A stretch of DNA of 64,000 nt from Carposina sasakii (Eukaryota; Arthropoda; Insecta; Lepidoptera; Carposinidae), in assembly GCA_014607495.2 (NCBI GenBank), contig CP053175.1, forward strand, positions 7,502,001-7,566,000. Reading direction: 5' to 3'. A program made the position numbers and the translations under genes. Positions 25,301-34,300 of this stretch are shown piece after piece. Under the pieces are notes generated by a model. It was not told the DNA's origin. It ran no database searches and saw nothing but the letters and a program-made list of their open reading frames with translations. Position 1 is the stretch's first letter; every line of letters starts with the position of its first letter.

Positions 25301-28300
25301 GTGGTCAGCCCATCGCCTACAAAACACCAAGACCCTCTTATCCCTCTACTGACTTGTACAGTATGCCGGGGAAGAGAAGCAGCTGTAGTATTATACGGTT
25401 TTTTTACTCCCAGAGCAGCATAGAGATATAGATAGTAATATTAAAATAAATCTGTTTAATTTTTCAGGTGTTCCAGAGTGCAGATAGAAATGTTAGGAAA
25501 GTGATATTGGCGACTAACATAGCGGAAACTAGTGTTACTATACATGGCATTGTCTATGGTAAGAATAAAAATGTATTTCAAACTTGGCCATGACAGAGAC
25601 AGCATCAACTTTCAACAAAGGCTATCTGACGTTTGGGAAAAACGGACCTTAAACAAATGACTTTTTCTTGGTCGAAGCTTACCCATAACCATTAATGACT
25701 GATTGGCAATGACTCACTGTGCAAAGCTAGATTGCAAAGCCTTGAGCATCGACGTAAAGTTGCAAGTCTCTCGGTATTCTACAGGCTACATTTCGTGGAG
25801 TGTGCGTTGGGACTTCACGACCTAATTCCCCCAGCACCCTTCTACCATAGCTGTGGCCAAGCTGTGGAGCTCCCTGCCTGAATCCCTATTCCCCATGAAC
25901 TATAATCTTGCGGTCTTCAAGTCGAGAGTGAACCGGTTTCTTTTAGGCAAGCGCGCTCCATCTTAGACTGCAACGGTGCTTACCATCAGGCGCGTTGTGG
26001 TCAAGCGTATGCCTATTTAATATTAAAAAAAAAAAAAAAACCACGTTTATCATAGCAGGTACAGATGTTAATTATCAGTGATAAGTTGCTAGCTAATCGC
26101 CTGAGAGAATTTCAGAGTTCTTTAGTCGACTCTTACGACATACACGAAAAGAGATGCGACTGATGTATCCTATTAAGTATGCATCAGCTGGAGGCAGTAT
26201 TGATATTACAATTTGTTAATCAATATCTATTAATAAGTTAAGCCTAAGAATAAGTTTCAACTGACTAACTTTGAAGATAACATAATTCCCTTTATTAAGT
26301 TTCTTTCACACTCTAATTCAACTTTTTACGTCTTATTAAAAACGTTGGCTGTAGACTATGCCAGTACCAAATTTCATTTAAATCAATTCATTTATTTATT
26401 TATTTATTTCTCACACACTACACATTACAATTCCATGCAACTTAAACTATACAAATTATAAAAACACGATCTAAATTGTAATGCAAATACATGTGCGCAT
26501 AAGAAAAGTAAAAGAAGACAAAATAATAATTTTACAAATGAGGACAAAACTTAATTACCTATAAATATTTACCGTTGTTAAAAAAAAAGATTTATTGCAG
26601 CAGAGATTTATCGATTCCCACTCGGGTGAAGAATTTTTTCCATTTCTTTATTAATAATTTTATTTAAAAAATATATTGATTTTTTTCCAGTAATAGACAG
26701 CGGTTTTCACAAGCTGCCATACTTTTCGCCTTCAATAGGAGTGGAGAGTATCGCCGTATGTCCCATAGGTAAGATTATGTCACTTATTACATACATATAC
26801 AGGGTGTAGGTGACAGCCAGGCAAATATTGATATACTGAACTAGTGCCATTGATTTGAGTTATACGACAGTGTTATTACTGTCCTACTGGCCTACTGTCA
26901 GACATTCTACACGTGCGCCTTGTGGGACAGATATACAAAAAAGGCTTTCAATGATCTACGTATACAGTATAACAATGGATTCAGGATGCTGCTGTGGCTG
27001 CCGCGATTTTGTAGTGTCTCAGAGATGTTTGCGCATACCCGAATAGATGATTTTTTCGCAATCATAAGGAAGAGCAATGGCATCCCGAAAACATTGTCAG
27101 GCAAATGTGATTCGGCCATGCTTAATCACATAATAGGGACCAGTATTGGTGCGTAATATTTTTATGGTGGAATGGGTGCAACATTTGATTTATGATTTAA
27201 TTTATTTTTAATTTGTTTTATTTTATTTTTATTATTGATTTATTTTTGTTTCGTTTATTTAATTCCATTTGATTTAGTTTAATTTAAATTGATTTATTTT
27301 ATTTGTTTGAGTTACTTTTTAATATAATTTCATTAATTCAATTTAATTAATATCCGCAATTACTTACTAACATAGATTAAGACTTGTACTAATACAAATA
27401 TGGAAATCAATTTTCTGAAATTAAGATTTATATTATTATTTGTATCTCTTTTGAAATTTTCGGGGCTACAGAGTCCCGGTCCTTTGAGAAGCGTGCATCG
27501 GGCCGTAGCCAAGATGTAGAGACCCTTTAAAGAGAACTTTAATATGGTGTGGGATACACATGGCGGATATCATCGCCGACCGCACAATATGATACACCCG
27601 GCGATGGTCCCTGCTATGTGCATGACTATTGGAGTGCAGAGCTCTGTCATGGGAAAAAATGGGAAAAAAGGTCATGGGCTATGGGGCTGAATGTTGGGTG
27701 GGGTTGGAAAATCGGGCTATTACATACATACATACATAATAATCACGCCTCTTTCCCGGAGGGGTAGGCAGAGATCACGGATCTCCATTTGCTACGATCC
27801 TGACACACCTCTTTCGCTTCATCTACTTTCATGATATTTTTCATGCACGCTCGTCGGTTTAGGGTACTCTTGACCTGACCTTTCTTTAGAATTTCACCAA
27901 TTTGATCGGTGAAAGTCCGGCGAGGTCTTCCCCTTCCAACCCTTCCATCCACTCTTCCGTTGTACACTTTCTTTGTCAGTCTACTTTCACTCATCCTCAC
28001 ATGCCCAAACCACCTCAACATACCCTTCTCAATCTTCGTCACCACGTCCTCATTTATACCACACTTCTTTCTGATCACCTCATTTCTTATCCTATCTTTC
28101 AAAGTGACTCCACACATACTTCTCAATGCTCTCATTTCCACTGCATTCACTTGACTTTGATGTTTTGGTTTCTGCCATACCCAACTTTCACTTCCATACA
28201 TAAGAGTTAATAATCGGGCTATTGAAGGAGACTAAGGGACACCTGCCATTACAACCAAGTCTCATAATTGCAAAGGTGGCAGGCGGTGACTCGCCGACTC

Positions 28301-31300
28301 ATTTCATGGGCCCTTGGTGAGCGGCTAGGGTGGAGGGGTGCCCCTGGACTTTAAACCGAAGCCAACTCGCCACTTACTGACGGGCACGTCCACCCTCGAG
28401 CTGTCATAGCTCTCGCGACTCCACTCTGCCCGGCCGGCGAAGGCAAGGCAGAGGTGGGGGAACTGTTCCTCGTCAGACCTCACTCCGGCGCCGGAGATGA
28501 GGAACAGGGTCTTCCCCCGGGAGTACTTCAGGTCCGTGGGAACGCTACCTCCCAACAGCTCGCCACAAGCTGCCCTGCGGGCTTATTATTATTACTCGCA
28601 GGAAATGTGATACATTGCTGTTTTTTAGACGACTTGTGACTCAGTTGGGGTTGATGAGTTAATTGAATTTTCTTGACCGCAATATTTTTTTTTAATTATT
28701 CATAGTTTGAAATTATGTTTTTTGTTATAATCTAAGACCTATTTAAACGAACTACACAATTTTTTTCTGAAAAAATCATAAACATCTGAATAAATGAAAA
28801 AATTTAGGAATTTTACTGCGAAAATTTTCAGTGTTTTTCGCCTCAGAATCTAGTCGTGAGAGTGTGGTCAACATTTTTACGCAGACCCGCCCCCTGATTA
28901 CGTAAAAGCAATAGCAAAGCCGAAACCGCGCGATCGCGATAATTGAGAGTGTGTGTGTGCGCGAGGCGAGATGCGGGGTGCGGGGCGCACACACTCTCAA
29001 TTATCGCGATCGCGCGGCTTCGGCTTTGCTATTGCTTTTACATAATCAGGGGGCCGGTGTTTTTCTTTAAGTAAATGAGGTTATTTTAGCTTTAATAATA
29101 ATTATATTATTATATTTTAGCGAAACACAACGCCACGCAACGTGCCGGTAGAGCTGGCAGAGTGACTGCAGGGAAATGCTATAGGTATGATTATAACAAA
29201 TTAAGAAAATGAGAAAACATTAGTTTTTCACCATACATAAAAAAAATCTGGATAAAACAATAGGTATAAGGTGTTTTCAAACATAGTAACTTATTTTTTT
29301 GACGCGAGAATACGAGTAGGTAGGTAGGTGAAAATAATCTCATCTTTTTACTGTTGAGCAAATTAATTGCAGATTATACACCGAAGAGGAATTCGACAAG
29401 CTTCCCACGTGTATACCTCCGGAAATGTGTCGCAGTGATCTTTCATTAATGTTGTTACAGTTAAAAGCTTTGGGTATACACAATTTGTTACGGTAAGCAC
29501 ACTATTATCAAATGAAATTGTATTATTATTATTGAATGTGTACTCAAGCTTTGGAGTGCAGTTTAGTATTATAATTTATTGAAATAATGTTGCGTTAAAC
29601 GTTAACTGTACTCTGTATTTTGTACGTGTAAATAAATAAATAAATATAAATAAATATTAGGCGTTACAATTCGGAAGTTCAAACATTCACTATGGGTGCG
29701 TCCACCACCTAAGTGATTAAGTAACACCACGTAAGTAATGTGTTGGGTTTTAGAGTTTCATAATAATTAGTGGTTTACTAATTTACTAATTTCTATAATC
29801 CTGAGGATGCCACGGTTGTTGGCGAAACATATGTAGATTATTTATCTAGTATTGATTTCACTCTATTATTGTTTATTGTCATTAAACACATTAAAAAACA
29901 ATGTTACATTCACTAGAATACATCAGCTGCATCTCCTTCCGTGTATGTCGTAAGAGTCGACTAAGGAACTCGGACATTCTCTCAGGCGATGAGCTAGCAA
30001 CTGGTCACTGATCATTTACATCAGACCCACTATGCCAAACGTGGGATGCATTGCCCCAAATATAGTCCACTATAAAGAACCTATCGTTGAATAATCTTCG
30101 GATTCACTATGGGTGCGCCCACTACCGGGCCCTACACCCTCCACTGACCCTCGGATCTGATAACTCATAACTGCGAAAACAGGCACTTACACTAACTACA
30201 ATCGCCACGAGAAACCAGACCCGAGCACCTAGCATGCAAGATAATACCTATACATCGCACTATTTCCGAAATCAAAAACTAGATAAATAATCTACATATG
30301 TTTCGCCAACAACCGTGGCATCCTCAGGATTATAGAAATTAGTAAATTAGTAAACCACTAATTATTATTAAACTCTTAAACCCAACACATTCATACATCC
30401 CGTATAAATGTATGTAATTCTTTCAGATTTACATTTCCAACGCCTCCCCCAGCAAAGTCTTTGCTGTCAGGTTTAGAAACTCTATACGCTCTCTCTGCTA
30501 TAGATAAATTAGGAGAACTGACCGAAATCGGCAAATATATGGCAGAATTACCTTTAAAGCCTATGTGCGCTAAAATGCTGTGCTGTAGTGGTATGTACTT
30601 TATTATACAGGTTGTTTTTTTTTGTCGTCAACATTCTCCTCATAATCCTGAACATTTTTCTCCATGGAAGCATACCTGGGGAAGTGCCTTCTTTCCAAGA
30701 TATTAAGGTCCAAAATTGAGTTATCGGGTTGCATTTTGTTGCAGATATGGATGTAGACGCGTGTCTACATGCTTTTTTCTCGATAAAACTCTAAAATCTC
30801 TCATAAAATAATCTATGCATACACTAGAGACCATTCTTCATGCAATAAAAAATTCCCAAATGATGAAAATTATTTCCCAGCAATTTTTTTGGCACAAACT
30901 TACTTTATTTCATGTATACAGGGTGTAACAAAAAGGATATGTTACAAAAAGTTATGTAAATAGCCTACTGTAGAGAACCAATTCACAAAATTTGAGACCC
31001 AAATCACATGTTTATTTTTCCCGATAGTATGGAGAATTTTTAAATATCTCAGGAATTTTCATACAATCTTGAAAAATAAAAATGTGATTTCGAGTCTCAA
31101 ATTCTGGAAATAGGTTCTCTATAGTGGGCTATTTACATAGCTTTTCGCTTAACATACCCTTTCTGTTACATCCTGTAGAGCAGAGCACGTACCTCTCGTA
31201 AATGGTGGCAACGAAAAAACATCCTGCATATTTAATATTATCCTACTAATATTATAAACGCGATAGTTTGTATGTATGATATGGATGGATGGATGGATGT

Positions 31301-34300
31301 TTGTTACTCTTTCACGTAAAAACGGCTGGAGCGGTTTTAATAAAATTTGGTATGGAGTTGACGCCCTGGATTAACAGATAGGTTACTTTTTATCCCGGGA
31401 AAATATTTTTATCCCGGATAATTTCGACATTTTGTTTTTTCAGCAGTCCACGCGGACGAAGTCGCGGGCGTCCACTATTTGAGGATATAATTATTTTTGG
31501 CCGATTTTTTCTAATGGTCAGATTGTCTTTCTGAAGGATAAAGTCGATGTTGTCTCTCTCTAAAACAAGATAGGCTATCTGTCATAAGAGTCGGCTCTTG
31601 TCGTAAGAGTCGACTAAGGGACTCAAGGACGGTCTCTCAGGCGATGAGCTAGCAACTTGTCACTGATCAGTAACATCTGTCCCCGCTGTGCTAAACATGA
31701 CTGTGCAATCTCCCTTATGATCCTTGAGTTCTGACTACCCCATTTCGATAACACAGCCACACCTAAACTATTCTAATGTGAAATAGCTGAAAAGCTATGT
31801 TCGTTATGTTTTTATGCGCAACTGACTGCGCCAGAAGTAAGGTTATGTTTATCGAGTGTATGTATGTTATGTATATTTCTTTGACACGTTCTAGAGTAGA
31901 GGTTCCCAAACTTTTTTTCTCATAAACCCCTTTCAAAAGTTCAAAGGTTCTGGTGGACCCCCTTCTAACAGGCCTACACCATATACAAATTAATTGTAAA
32001 CCCTCATTTTTTCACGCCAACGTAGACCCCCATCGAGTCTCCTGTGGACCCCTGGGGGTCCACCTGGACCACTTTGGGAACCTTTAGTCCTGAGATTGAC
32101 ACAAAGGGCCTTTTTTACGCAGTCGGGTGTTTTTCTTTTATTTTCTCAAAGCTTTGAATTATTAATTTAAAGACTCAGTTATATTATTATTCTGTTTTCT
32201 AGGTGAATACGGTTGTATAGACGAGGCGCTATCAATAGCTTGTATGTTACAAGTAGATAGTGTGTTTGTATCGTCTAATTCAGGGAAAGACAATATAGCC
32301 GCTAAGGTGGCTAGAAGAAATCATTTTGAGGTAAGCATAAGGATAAAGACACACTGTTAACACCCGACGTAAGGAGACGCGTGTTAGTACATATCAATCA
32401 CATACATTTTGTATGGTCAATGAATGACACATTATTAACTTCCTACGCGATCACACGCGCCATACAATTTCGACGTGTTATCGCGTCGGGTGTTAACAGT
32501 GTGTCTTGATACATACTTTTATGAATACGAATATGAAGAAAAAGTGAAGAAGTAAAAGTTAGTATGAATATTTAAAATATATATCGAAACAATAAAGACA
32601 AGACGAATATCTTAACATAATAGGACATATACTTTTTTCTAGTGTTAAGCGAAAAGTTTTTGTGCAATTTTCCAAATTCGGAATTAGTACTTACACTATA
32701 TTATATATATTATAAAATTATTAATAAAGAAAATGGAAAAAAATCTTCACCCGAGTGGGAATCGAACCCACGACCGCTGCTACCGTGCCAGCCGCTATAA
32801 CCACTAAGCCACCGGGTCTTAAATAAATTTCATTTTAGCTTTTTCCAAAATTATGTTATAAAGGTACTAAAAGGGGTAAAAAAGTTTAGGCAGACAAAGT
32901 CACGGGATATAGCTAGTAATATATCTTCAAATATATAAAATTCTCGTGTCACGGTGTTAGAAGTTAAACTCCTCCGAAACGGCTCGACCGATTTTCGTAA
33001 ATCTTAGCATGCATATCGGTTAGGGTGGAGAATCGGACAACATCTATTTTTCATCCCCCTAAATGTTAAGGGTGGTCCACCCCTAATTTTTTTAATTTTT
33101 TTTTTGACAAAATTTTTTGTTTTTATTTTTCTATGATACAGCATACAAAAATACATACAACCATGAATTTTCACCCCTCTAGGATCAACCCCTTTTACAA
33201 GGCAAAACAACGTTTGCCGGGTCAGCTAGTATAATATAAAATTATTAATAAAGAAATGGAAAAAAATTCCTCACCCGGGTGGGAATCGAACCCACGACCT
33301 CTGCATTCCGTGCCAGCGCTCTTACCACTAAGCCACCGGGTCAATTACTCGGATGACGAATTTTACCATCTCTTTTTGAAATTACATTATTGGAAATTTA
33401 TTATATATAATATTACAGGTAGCAGAAGGCGACATAATAATGTATTTAAATATATTCGAGTCATACTGTAGAGTGAGAGAGACGGCAAGCGATGAAAAGA
33501 GACAGAAAAGGGTCTGTAAAGAGTGGTGTCAGAAGATGTTTCTCAATAACAAGGTTATGGAAAAGGTAAATAAATATTATATTAAAAAAAAATATTGAAA
33601 AAGTAATCACTGTGAAAATAATTTATTCCATAGACATATACAGGGTGTAACAGAAAGGGTATGTTCAGCGAAAAGCTATGTAAATAGCCCACTATAGAGA
33701 ACCTATTTCCAAAATTTGAGACTCGAAATCACATTTTTATTTTTCAAGATTGTATGAAAATTCCTGAGATATTTAAAAATTCTCCATACTATCGGGAAAA
33801 ATAAACATGTGATTTGGAGTCTCAAATTTTGTGGATAGGTTCTTTACAGTGGGCTATTTACGTAGCTTCTGGCTTAACATACCCTTTTTGTTACACCCTG
33901 TATAACATAAGTATGACGAAGATGGAGCGAAGGTGTGCGATGCCGTTAGGTGTCAGGCATGGTTCAAATCTCCAAAATAAAGAATGCAGCGTGTAGTTGT
34001 GAACTTTAATTAGGTAACACAAATACTTTCACGGTATTAACACACAGGATTGCCAAGATTATAACGGATAACGTAGAAACGCGGCAAATACACGACGGCT
34101 GATCGATACCAGTGTATAGCTCGACTGTCGTAACAAGAATAATCCTCAGCTCAATTCAACCGACCATGTGCCCGTTGTTTTTTTTTTTTTGATGATGATG
34201 AATGGAAACGTCGGGAAAATCCTCAAGAATGGGTGTAAAATTAGTAAAGGTAGGCTAACTGGTGAAAAGTGTGTGTGTAAATTGCACACTTCTGCCCAAC

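Larger units (their letters stand above)
29738..30390. mobile_element. Element with about 113-bp terminal inverted repeats
   Basis: Left arm 29738-29850 and right arm 30278-30390 are inverted copies. The inner 90 bp of each (from TAATAATTAGTGGTTTACTA inward) show no mismatch I could find. The loop carries an R190 and a U150 fragment. No coding capacity. Confidence 0.75.

Noticed and set aside
27902..28210. 102-residue plus-strand frame
   Set aside because: Antisense shadow of the real RTE-2 ORF on the minus strand.
28325..28639. GC-rich frames suggesting bacterial contamination
   Set aside because: The same sequence occurs at 56746-57385 and is bounded by insect DNA; it is the GCR repeat.
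32708..32818. tRNA gene on the minus strand
   Set aside because: The same tRNA-like block recurs at 19608, 33236 and 35529 with a common TTATTAATAATTTTAT tail, so it is a SINE head. A covariance-model scan would be needed to call a true tRNA.
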